Positions 7,015 through 13,952 of a stretch of DNA of 16,446 nucleotides are shown here, piece by piece. The position numbers were made by a program, and so were the translations under genes. The stretch comes from Chloroflexia bacterium (GTDB lineage Bacteria; Chloroflexota; Chloroflexia; Thermomicrobiales; UBA6265): NCBI GenBank assembly GCA_013696525.1, contig JACCYK010000304.1:1-16446 (forward strand). Reading direction: 5' to 3'. The notes under the pieces were generated by a model. It was not told the origin of the DNA. It made no database searches and saw nothing but the letters and a program-made list of their open reading frames with translations. Within the stretch, counting starts at the first letter, position 1, and the number at the start of each line of letters is the position of its first letter.

Positions 7015-8271
7015 TTGCGCCCGCCGACGGCTCAAACCGAGCAACCGAATACCCCGGCTGGGACCGACGATGCGCTCATCCAGATCGAGGACCGGCTTCG
7101 CTGGGCGCGAGCCCAGCTGGAGCCCGAGCTCGAGCAACGATTCATCGACGGTGCCGCGGATCCGGCCGCGACGAGGGTGTTGGTTGAGGCTGGATTCTTA
7201 GGACTCACCCTCCCGTCACGGTATGCTGGTCTTGGCCAAGACTACCGAACCCTTGGCGCCGTGTGCGCCAGCCTCGGACGCCTGGACCTGAGTTTCCAGA
7301 TCACCGTCACCGTCCATTTGGCGCTAGCCGCGATGACCATCCTACAATGGGGTACCGATCGCCAGCGTTCCCGTTGGCTACCTTCGCTCGCTTCCGGTGA
7401 TGAGATTGGTACGTTCGCGCTGACTGAACCAGGGGCAGGCTCCGACGTGGCCGCCATCCGGACCCGCGCGACCACGGGCGCCGGCGGCTTTGTCCTAACT
7501 GGCGAAAAGACCTGGATTAGCGGCGCGAACGACAGCTCACTGCTTTTGGTCTTCGCGACTATCGATCCCAAGCTCCGGCACCGCGGGATCACCGCCTTTC
7601 TCGTCTCTCGCGACGCGGCTGGGGTCTCAACCCCGGCCCTGTCAGGAAAGCTCGGCATCCGGGCCGGCGACACCGGCGGCGTTGTCCTGGACAACGTCTT
7701 CGTGCCGTCCGAGAATCTCCTCGGGCGGGTCGGTGAGGGCTTCGCGATCGCGCTCTCCGCGCTTGGGTATGGGCTGTTCACGGTCGGCTACGGCGCCCTT
7801 GGCATCATCCGCGAGTGCCTGTCACTTGTAGTCACGCTGGTTCAAAGTGACGCCCGGTCTCGCCGCCACGCCACGGACCAAACGGTGCGGGCAAAGATTG
7901 CGGCGATGGTGGCCGACGAGGCATCGGCACAAGTGCTGCTCGACCGCGCCGCCGAGCTAAAGAACCGGGGGCGTCCCAGCCAACAAGCGACCAGTTTGGC
8001 GAAGTGGACCGCCGCTCGCGGCGCGGATCGCGCGGCGACCTTGGCGATGCAGATGGCCCAGGATTTGCACTCACCCTCATTGGCAACGTTCGAGCGCCAT
8101 CTTCGGAACGCCAAGGGTGCCACGATCTACGGCGGAACGAACGAAATCCATCAAGTCATGCAGGCAGCGTATGCTACCGGGGACCGCCTGGACCATCCCC
8201 CTCGACGACCGACGCTCACCGCCGCCGAACTTGCCGGAGAGACGCGAGGCAACACCACTCATGCTGGCTAG
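7015..8271 (+). CDS. Divergent acyl-CoA dehydrogenase-fold flavoprotein
   Basis: Protein of 418 residues with the three-part acyl-CoA dehydrogenase (ACAD) fold. The FAD/substrate motif ALTEPGAGSDVAA and the FVLTGEKTWISGA and GKLGIR...VPSENLLGRVGEGF blocks are intact. The C-terminal domain is unusual. The IYEGT position that carries the catalytic Glu in most ACADs is IYGGT, with G373. The alternative Glu site of isovaleryl-CoA and long-chain enzymes (LDxER) is LGYGL (250-254), with G253. The RxxFG segment and the GGxGY flavin loop are also absent. It may be a dehydrogenase with a relocated base or a non-dehydrogenase such as a flavin monooxygenase. TTG start; no clear Shine-Dalgarno sequence, 8 nt after the oxidase stop, so translation is likely coupled. 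Its stop overlaps that of the opposite-strand gene. Confidence 0.8.
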   Translation: MRPPTAQTEQPNTPAGTDDALIQIEDRLRWARAQLEPELEQRFIDGAADPAATRVLVEAGFLGLTLPSRYAGLGQDYRTLGAVCASLGRLDLSFQITVTVHLALAAMTILQWGTDRQRSRWLPSLASGDEIGTFALTEPGAGSDVAAIRTRATTGAGGFVLTGEKTWISGANDSSLLLVFATIDPKLRHRGITAFLVSRDAAGVSTPALSGKLGIRAGDTGGVVLDNVFVPSENLLGRVGEGFAIALSALGYGLFTVGYGALGIIRECLSLVVTLVQSDARSRRHATDQTVRAKIAAMVADEASAQVLLDRAAELKNRGRPSQQATSLAKWTAARGADRAATLAMQMAQDLHSPSLATFERHLRNAKGATIYGGTNEIHQVMQAAYATGDRLDHPPRRPTLTAAELAGETRGNTTHAG

Positions 8272-8621
8272 CGACTCGGCACGAGCTCGGGCTCATCCGG
8301 TCCGAGGGCGCCGAGCGCCGACGTTCGGTTCGTTGGCTCCGCGCCACGAGGCCAACGTCCTCCAGCCGATGACCATTCATAGACGATATCCTTCAACCGG
8401 GCGTCACTCATGATGAAGCCGGAGGCGGACGTTTTTCGGGCGCTGCCGCTATCCGTGATCTCGGCCAGCCCCTCCCGCAGGTCGTGCCGGAACGCCCGAT
8501 GCCGCGCGTCGTCAAAATGACGCGTAAAGGGGAAGAGTCGCGCATCCTTCGTCTGGAGGAATGAAACGACGCGCTCAGCCAGTTTGTGATCGTAATTCGG
8601 CTCGGGATCGATCTGGACCAC
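8268..8621 (-). CDS. Small uncharacterised protein, 117 residues
   Basis: I do not recognise this protein. It begins GTG at 8621 with GGAG 8 nt upstream on the minus strand (in AGAGGAGAGAACGAC), which is strong evidence of translation. The N-terminal 80 residues are charged and probably helical (for example DHKLAERVVSFLQTK and FRHDLREGLAEITD), with no signal peptide, membrane segment or cysteine motif. The last 30 residues are Pro/Gly/Ala-rich and look disordered. It converges on the acyl-CoA dehydrogenase-like gene: the four bases CTAG (8268-8271) supply the TAG stop of both. It is divergent from the M16 peptidase, with 195 bp between their starts. A soluble cytoplasmic protein is likely. 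Confidence 0.6.
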   Translation of the reverse strand: MVQIDPEPNYDHKLAERVVSFLQTKDARLFPFTRHFDDARHRAFRHDLREGLAEITDSGSARKTSASGFIMSDARLKDIVYEWSSAGGRWPRGAEPTNRTSALGALGPDEPELVPSR

Positions 8622-8660
8622 GTCGTTCTCTCCTCTGCTGCCATCGTCGTTGCCGCGCCC

Positions 8661-8666
8661 ATTCTA
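8661..8666 (-). promoter_or_regulatory. Possible -10 element for the small minus-strand gene
   Basis: On the minus strand this reads TAGAAT (5 of 6 matches to TATAAT), about 40 nt before the GTG start at 8621, leaving a leader of roughly 30 nt with the Shine-Dalgarno site. No convincing -35 hexamer is seen at 16-18 nt. The rest of the 195-bp divergent gap (8622-8816) holds a 10-bp palindrome GTGCTAGCAC (8773-8782) and no other clear signal. Confidence 0.25.
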
Positions 8667-8816
8667 ATCTGGTGATTCCCTAGCGTGCCCGGATCGTTCG
8701 GGATTGATTGCCGAATCATCGATTGACCAACGCCACGCCGATTGGCCGCGCGGTCGCTCATCCCGTACCTTTGTGCTAGCACTCGTAGGTCGGAGGCAAA
8801 CTCGGGGTACACAATC

Positions 8817-11468
8817 ATGCCACCAAGTGAACCGGCAGCGGTCTTCGACTACACGCTTGACAATGGACTCAAAGTCATTCTCCTTGAGGACCATACCGCT
8901 CCTCTCATCTCGATGTGGACCTGGTACCGGGTCGGCAGCCGGAACGAGCTGCCCGGTCGAACCGGTATTTCCCATTGGGTCGAGCATATGCAGTTTAAAG
9001 GCACGCCGACCTTGGCGAAGGGTCAAATCTTCCGCGACGTTTCCCGCCACGGCGGCGTCCTCAACGCCATGACCTCCTATGATTGGACGGCGTACTACGA
9101 AACCTTGCCAGCGGACCAGGTTGAACTTGCGATCACCATCGAGTCGGACCGCATGGTCCATTCCCTCTACGATCCAGCGGAGACCGAGTCGGAACGGACC
9201 GTGATCCTGTCGGAGCGCCAAGGGGCGGAGAACCGGCCCACCTACCTGCTGTACGAGAAGCTGCTGAGCACCGCCTTTCGCCACCATCCATACGGGCATC
9301 CAATCCTCGGCTCAGAGCATGACCTCAAGGCCATCTCCCGCGCCGACCTCTACGATCACTATCGGCTGTTCTATCACCCGGCGAACGCGTTCGTGGTCAT
9401 GGTTGGCGACTTCGTTGCCGTCGAGATGCTGGCCCGCCTCGATCGCGCCTTCGGCCCCATCAAGACCGGTCCCATTCCGAATCTGACTCGAGCCATCGAG
9501 CCGGATCAGGTCGGCGAGCGTCGCGTTCTGCTGCGGCGCCCGGCACCGACGTCGTACCTCCAAGTCGCCTACGATGGACCCGCCGCGACGAGCCCGGACG
9601 TCCCCGCGATGCTGATGGCGGATGCGATCCTGTCGGGCGGGAAAGGGCTCGGGTTTGGCGGCGGCGGCGGTCTCGGCCGTTCATCGCGACTGTACAAAAG
9701 CCTCGTCAGCTCCGGCTTGGCGCGTGGCGCCGGCAGCGGCTTCGACCTCTATCATGATCCATTTCTGATGACGATCGCGGTCACGGCCCTGCCCGATTCT
9801 GAGCCGCCCCGGATCGAGTCCATCCTCGATCGCGAGATCGAGTTGCTGCGATCAGTCGATGTTGCCGAGGACGAGCTGCGACGCGCTCAGAAGCAAATGA
9901 AGGCCCAGTACACCTACTCGTCCGAAGGTGTCACCAATCAGGCATTTCGGCTCGGACAGATGGAGATCGTCGATTCCTACGGCCGGGCGGAATCCCTGCT
10001 CGCGGACATTGAGCGGGTGACTGCTGCTGACATCCGGCACGTCGCGAATCGCTACCTGGATGACGCGAACCGATCCGTCGGCTGGCTCGTCCCCACTGAA
10101 CCGGGCAGTGGTAGCATCGAGTCGGCGTATCCCGACGCGACGTTGGTTCACGACGAGCAACGGTTCGGCCAATGGCCGGTCACCGGATCAGTGGCGTCGG
10201 CGTCACCGCCAAACCGGCAATCCTTCGAGCGAACGGTGCTGGCAAACGGCATGACGCTCCTCGGCCAGGTTCGGCCGCGCTCGCCCAGCGTCGATCTCCG
10301 GATTCGGCTCGACGCCGGTGCCGTTCGTGATCCAGACGACAAGGTGGGCCTGGCGTCCTTCACCGCTCGCGCGTTGCAGCGAGGCACTCACTCCCACACG
10401 TTTGACTCTTTGAACACGATGACCGACTCACTTGGCGCCAGCCTCGGAGTCGACGCCGGCCGCAATCAAACCGAGATCGTCATGCGTTGCCTGGCCGAGG
10501 ATTTGCCCGAGATGGCAAAGCTGGCCGCCGATGTCATCCGGCGTCCGATCTTCCCGGCCGAAGAAATTAAGAAGGTCCGGCATCAAATCCTGAGTGGCAT
10601 CCGCGAAGCCGACAACGACACCGGCTCCCAAGCGGCTCGCGCCTTCCGCCAGCTCGTCTTTCCTTCTCCGCACCGGTACGGACGCCGAATTGCCGGTGAG
10701 CTGGACACGGTCGAGACCATTTCCCGAACGGATCTTGCTGCCTTTCACGCACGGGCATACGGTCCTCGTCGGGCTATTGTCGCGGCCGTTGGCGGCATTG
10801 GCAGCCTGAATCATGTCGCCGGCCTACTCGAATCGCACTTTGGCGACTGGGATACATCGAATGAACCGGCCCCTGCCATCCACTATCCGGTGCCGCCACC
10901 AGCCAGCGCCGAGCGTCGCGCCACGATTCCGGGCAAGAGTCAAGCCGATATCGTGCTGGGGCTCGCCACGATCGCTCGGAACCATCCGTCGTATTATGCG
11001 CTGGATACCGCCAACCTGATCCTGGGCCGCCTTGGACTGATGGGACGGCTGGGGGCCACCGTCCGCGACCAGGATGGCATGGCCTACTTCGCCACGAGTC
11101 AGTTGCAGCCAGAGATCGTAGGGAGCATTTGGCTCAGCCGGGCCGGGGTCGATCCCAAGAACATCGACCGCGCGATTGACGGGATGCTCGCTCAGCTCCG
11201 TTTGATCCGCCGCGAACCGGTGACCACTGACGAGCTGGACGACGCCAAGAGCTTCCTCATCGGCGTCTTGCCGATCGCGCTCGAGTCGAACGGGGGCGTC
11301 GCCGCCAGTCTCATCAACCTGGAACGTTTCGAGCTTGGACTCGATTATCTCGACCGCTATCCCGGCATTATCGGCCAGCTAACGCGAGAGGAATTGTTGC
11401 ATGCCATGGCCACGCTGCTGGACCCGGACGTGGTCGCCATCGGCATTGCCGGTCCGCCCGCCGCGTAA
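8817..11468 (+). CDS. M16 family zinc metallopeptidase, two M16 halves in one chain
   Basis: Inverzincin (pitrilysin/processing-peptidase) family protein of 883 residues. The first half (about 5-440) has the zinc motif HWVEH (53-57), and E133 lies exactly 76 residues after the second His, the usual spacing of the third zinc ligand. The second half (from about 470, FERTVLANGMTLL) repeats the fold but has GLASFTARAL where HxxEH would be, so it is non-catalytic. It keeps the substrate-binding Arg/Tyr segment VRDQDGMAYF. Active and inactive halves are separate subunits in mitochondrial processing peptidase and many bacterial M16 pairs; here they are fused, as in pitrilysin. No signal peptide is visible, so it is probably cytoplasmic. 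The ATG at 8817 begins right before the conserved FDYTLDNGLKV; an upstream in-frame TTG (8742) is less likely. GGGG (8804-8807) is a weak Shine-Dalgarno site. Confidence 0.88.
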   Translation: MPPSEPAAVFDYTLDNGLKVILLEDHTAPLISMWTWYRVGSRNELPGRTGISHWVEHMQFKGTPTLAKGQIFRDVSRHGGVLNAMTSYDWTAYYETLPADQVELAITIESDRMVHSLYDPAETESERTVILSERQGAENRPTYLLYEKLLSTAFRHHPYGHPILGSEHDLKAISRADLYDHYRLFYHPANAFVVMVGDFVAVEMLARLDRAFGPIKTGPIPNLTRAIEPDQVGERRVLLRRPAPTSYLQVAYDGPAATSPDVPAMLMADAILSGGKGLGFGGGGGLGRSSRLYKSLVSSGLARGAGSGFDLYHDPFLMTIAVTALPDSEPPRIESILDREIELLRSVDVAEDELRRAQKQMKAQYTYSSEGVTNQAFRLGQMEIVDSYGRAESLLADIERVTAADIRHVANRYLDDANRSVGWLVPTEPGSGSIESAYPDATLVHDEQRFGQWPVTGSVASASPPNRQSFERTVLANGMTLLGQVRPRSPSVDLRIRLDAGAVRDPDDKVGLASFTARALQRGTHSHTFDSLNTMTDSLGASLGVDAGRNQTEIVMRCLAEDLPEMAKLAADVIRRPIFPAEEIKKVRHQILSGIREADNDTGSQAARAFRQLVFPSPHRYGRRIAGELDTVETISRTDLAAFHARAYGPRRAIVAAVGGIGSLNHVAGLLESHFGDWDTSNEPAPAIHYPVPPPASAERRATIPGKSQADIVLGLATIARNHPSYYALDTANLILGRLGLMGRLGATVRDQDGMAYFATSQLQPEIVGSIWLSRAGVDPKNIDRAIDGMLAQLRLIRREPVTTDELDDAKSFLIGVLPIALESNGGVAASLINLERFELGLDYLDRYPGIIGQLTREELLHAMATLLDPDVVAIGIAGPPAA

Positions 11469-11524
11469 CGCTCGTCCCAGCCCTGGCCGAAATTCATGAC
11501 CGCTCTTCGCGCAAAGGGTACCAC

Positions 11525-11872
11525 TTACAGGCTGGCCGACGATCCGGCCGAGCTGGTCGCCAATTCGTTGGCGACAATCGGTTTGAGATAGACCAAGTAC
11601 TCGTTGAGACCAACTTTGAGAATCCGGCTCACCTGGTATCTGGTGTGATGCACCCGGTCCTGATAGATCCCGCCCGCCCGAAAGCGGCCCAGCCGCATTT
11701 CGCGCGCCGATTTGGCAACGAGCTCGAAGGTCACTTTGTTGCAGTCATCGCAGGAGAAATACTGGTCGGTCTCGTCGGTCGGCCCGGTGTAGCCGCGCAT
11801 CACCAGCCTCGTTCGGGCGCTGCCACACCAAGGGCACGTCCGTTCCGTCTGGTTGGCGGGCGGGGTCTCCAT
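11525..11872 (-). CDS. Small zinc-ribbon protein, 115 residues
   Basis: Two CxxC pairs, CPWC (13-16) and CDDC (41-44), are 24 residues apart and form a likely zinc ribbon at the N-terminus. The rest (about 50-100) is mixed alpha/beta with HHTRYQVSRIL and NEYLVYLKPIV, ending in a Ser/Ala-rich tail. Function is unknown; such ribbons occur in nucleic-acid-binding and adaptor proteins. The ATG at 11872 has GGAG 11 nt upstream on the minus strand. It converges on the M16 gene with a 56-bp gap and is divergent from the GT20 gene. No obvious terminator is seen in the convergent gap. Confidence 0.62.
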   Translation of the reverse strand: METPPANQTERTCPWCGSARTRLVMRGYTGPTDETDQYFSCDDCNKVTFELVAKSAREMRLGRFRAGGIYQDRVHHTRYQVSRILKVGLNEYLVYLKPIVANELATSSAGSSASL

Positions 11873-11930
11873 CGGTACCGGCTCTCCGTGGGCATCGTCG
11901 CGCCACCTTCGTCAACCTCGTAGAACCTGA

Positions 11931-11939
11931 ATTGTAGCA
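11931..11939 (-). promoter_or_regulatory. Extended -10 promoter element for the zinc-ribbon gene
   Basis: On the minus strand this reads TGCTACAAT, that is TGn followed by TACAAT (5 of 6 to TATAAT), a good extended -10. The predicted transcript start would be about 50 nt before the ATG at 11872. No clear -35 is seen, which is tolerated for extended -10 promoters. Confidence 0.4.
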
Positions 11940-11949
11940 GTCCATTGCC

Positions 11950-11987
11950 CGATCGCGGGAACAGCGCTCCACGCGATCGCGCTGTTC
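11950..11987 (+). repeat. Nested inverted repeats in the divergent intergenic region
   Basis: GAACAGCGC (11959-11967) and GCGCTGTTC (11979-11987) form a perfect 9-bp inverted repeat with an 11-nt spacer. CGATCGCG (11950-11957) and CGCGATCG (11972-11979) form an interleaved 8-bp inverted repeat, so only one of the two can pair at a time in RNA. A further 6-bp pair, CGTGCC (11987-11992) and GGCACG (12002-12007), follows. No T-tract follows. The block lies just upstream of the zinc-ribbon promoter and about 160-195 nt before the GT20 start; CATAAT (12037-12042) could be a -10 for the latter but lacks a -35. An operator shared by the divergent genes is possible. Confidence 0.45.
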
Positions 11988-12144
11988 GTGCCACCGTGGG
12001 CGGCACGGGTCGCGAGCGCCTGCCAGCATTCCGTCGCATAATGACAGTATCAGCCATCGCTGCCGGCGTCAGGTTCAAGGTCGGCTCCGATCCGAAGCGA
12101 GTCGATCCTCCGCCGCGACGGTTGGGCCAAAGGAAGGACCGCCA

Positions 12145-13716
12145 GTGGTCAACAAAGCAATCGAGTCGGAACCCACCGCTCGTGATCAGCTCAGTTCCGC
12201 CGAGCTCGGTCAAATCCTCGCCGATCACTCACTCATTGTTGCCTCCAATCGTGGCCCCGTCACCTTTTCGCTTGATGACGATGGAGCATTTATCGCCAAG
12301 AAGGGGAGCGGCGGGGTAGTGACCGCCGTTAGCTCAATCGCGCGGACGCACCGGCCCATTTGGATCGCGGCGGCGATGACCGAGGGCGACCGGCGACGGG
12401 CCGAGGTCGCGGCGACCAACAACGAATCGTTGATTGAGTTTGGCAAACCGTCGGAGTTTCGGCTCCGGTTCGTGGTGCCGGAACCCAGCGCGTACCATCA
12501 GTATTACAATGTGATCAGCAATCCCTTGCTTTGGTTTCTGCAGCACTATCTTTGGGATACGCCCCGGACGCCCGATATCACGGGCGAAATCTGGGAAGCC
12601 TGGCGTGATGGTTACGCGGTCGTCAACCGCCTCTTCGCGGATGAGATCCTAGCCGCCGCGGAGGTCGCGGTGAATCGGCCGATCATCATGCTCCAGGACT
12701 ATCATCTCTATCTGTGTGGCGGCCTGATTCGGGCCCGAAATCCTGATGCAATCCTCCAGCACTTTGTTCACATCCCCTGGCCTGATCCAGACTACTGGCG
12801 TCTGTTGCCGACGGAAATGCGACGTTCCATCTGTGAAGGCATGCTGGGCAACGACATCGTGGGCTTCCAGACGCCCGAGCATGGCCGATCGTTCATGTAC
12901 ACCTGTGAGGCGTTTGTACCTGGCGCCAAGATTGATTACAGCGGCTCGACCGTGCGCTGGGAGGGACGCCAGATCGAAGTTCGTGCCTACCCGATCTCGA
13001 TCGATACCGCGGTGGTGCGGCGGATCGCCTACAGTAAAGACGCGCGCGCCCATGATCGCTACCTGCCGAACCACTGGAACGAGTTCACCGTCCTCCGGGT
13101 GGACCGGGCCGAGCCCAGCAAGAACATTGTCCGCGGCTTCCATGCCTTTGACCGGTTCCTCGAAACCCACACCGAGTTTCAGGGCCGCGTGAACTTCGTC
13201 GCGATCACGGTGCCGTCGCGGATGGATGTCGAGGAGTACCAAAATTACCTGGACGACGTCAGCGCCATCGTCGGCCGCGTCAACGCCAAGTACGCGGACG
13301 TTGAGTCCGGCTGGCAGCCGATCCATCTCATCATGGGCGAAAACTACCCGCGCGCCCTGGCGGCGATGAAATGGTACGACGTCCTCCTCGTCAATTCGGT
13401 CATCGATGGGATGAACCTAGTGGCGAAAGAAGGTGCTTTGCTCAACGAGCGAAACGGCGTCTTGATCCTGTCCGAGGGCGCCGGGGCGGTCAGTCAACTC
13501 GGCGAGCACTCGCTGATCATTGCCCCGACCGACGTCGAAGGAACCGCTGACGCCATCTTTCAAGCGCTAACGATGCCTCTTTCGGAACGCCGGCGCCTCG
13601 CCGAAGGATTGCGTCGCGCCGTCGAGCAAGATGATGTCGCCTCCTGGTTCCAGACCCAGCTCACCGACTTGGTGGAGTACGTCATCAACCGGGAACCCGC
13701 CCCGGCCAGCGCATAG
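12145..13716 (+). CDS. otsA: GT20 glycosyltransferase, probable trehalose-6-phosphate synthase
   Basis: Cytoplasmic retaining glycosyltransferase (523 residues) that transfers glucose from a nucleotide sugar to glucose-6-phosphate, giving trehalose-6-phosphate. Residues equivalent to those of E. coli OtsA are present: R36 (SNRGP), D185 and H187 (QDYH), H209 (HIPWP), R321 and K326 (RAEPSK), and D421 with E429 (DGMNLVAKE), with conserved spacings of 5 and 8 in the last two pairs. GFQTPEHGRSFM is the usual loop. The N-terminal loop and the SNRGP and HIPWPDPDYW segments differ from the enterobacterial form, so donor preference or even acceptor (for example glycerol-3-phosphate, as in GgpS) is uncertain. 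GTG start with AGGAAGGA (12131-12138) 6 nt upstream. No trehalose-6-phosphate phosphatase is in the window. Confidence 0.8.
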   Translation: MVNKAIESEPTARDQLSSAELGQILADHSLIVASNRGPVTFSLDDDGAFIAKKGSGGVVTAVSSIARTHRPIWIAAAMTEGDRRRAEVAATNNESLIEFGKPSEFRLRFVVPEPSAYHQYYNVISNPLLWFLQHYLWDTPRTPDITGEIWEAWRDGYAVVNRLFADEILAAAEVAVNRPIIMLQDYHLYLCGGLIRARNPDAILQHFVHIPWPDPDYWRLLPTEMRRSICEGMLGNDIVGFQTPEHGRSFMYTCEAFVPGAKIDYSGSTVRWEGRQIEVRAYPISIDTAVVRRIAYSKDARAHDRYLPNHWNEFTVLRVDRAEPSKNIVRGFHAFDRFLETHTEFQGRVNFVAITVPSRMDVEEYQNYLDDVSAIVGRVNAKYADVESGWQPIHLIMGENYPRALAAMKWYDVLLVNSVIDGMNLVAKEGALLNERNGVLILSEGAGAVSQLGEHSLIIAPTDVEGTADAIFQALTMPLSERRRLAEGLRRAVEQDDVASWFQTQLTDLVEYVINREPAPASA

Positions 13717-13722
13717 CCTGCT

Positions 13723-13755
13723 GCCCGAGTTGCCGAGATACGAGACACTTCGGGC
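13723..13755 (+). terminator. Weak hairpin after the GT20 gene
   Basis: GCCCGA (13723-13728) and TCGGGC (13750-13755) are complementary with a 21-nt loop, 6 nt after the stop codon. The stem is short, the loop long and there is no T-tract, so it is at best a weak terminator or 3'-end structure. Confidence 0.2.
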
Positions 13756-13843
13756 TTCCATTCCGCTCATGCCGCTGTCGACTTGGACCTAACAGGCTTC
13801 CTTGTCTGCCAAACCGACGGTCTTGATTTCACGACGCACCGTA

Positions 13844-13872
13844 TTGACAGGTTCCGGGATGGCCGCGATAGT
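13844..13872 (+). promoter_or_regulatory. Sigma-70-like promoter for the sugar ABC importer
   Basis: A perfect -35 TTGACA (13844-13849) is separated by exactly 17 nt from GATAGT (13867-13872, 4 of 6 to TATAAT). Predicted start is near 13879, giving a leader of about 74 nt before the solute-binding protein ATG. It is the best housekeeping-type promoter in the window and lies at the expected place for the transporter operon. Confidence 0.5.
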
Positions 13873-13874
13873 AC

Positions 13875-13909
13875 CGAGAGGTCTTCCATGGAGAGAAGAA
13901 CGCCTCTCG
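13875..13909 (+). repeat. Inverted repeat over the predicted transcript start of the sugar importer
   Basis: CGAGAGG (13875-13881) and CCTCTCG (13903-13909) are perfect 7-bp inverted repeats with a 21-nt spacer, starting 3 nt after the -10. The location is suitable for a repressor operator or a 5'-leader hairpin upstream of the ribosome-binding site (AAGGGA 13939-13944). Which, if any, cannot be decided from sequence. Confidence 0.35.
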
Positions 13910-13952
13910 CGCGGCATCGCCATGCCGCTCGCCGAAAGAAGGGACAATAGCG

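Noticed and set aside
8773..8785. CTAGCACTC resembling half of a CIRCE heat-shock operator before the M16 gene
   Set aside because: The second half (GAGTGCTAA after 9 nt) is absent; only the 10-bp palindrome GTGCTAGCAC remains.
8742..8816. Upstream TTG start for the M16 peptidase
   Set aside because: The 25 extra residues have no signal-peptide or domain character, and the conserved sequence starts just after the ATG at 8817.
11973..11980. GCGATCGC octamer, as in the cyanobacterial HIP1 repeat
   Set aside because: It is an isolated GC-rich palindrome inside a larger inverted repeat, and the gene content does not suggest a cyanobacterium.
11800..12228. 142-codon minus-strand open frame across the divergent intergenic region
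   Set aside because: It overlaps the starts of the zinc-ribbon and GT20 genes, has no motif and would cross the inverted repeats and promoters.
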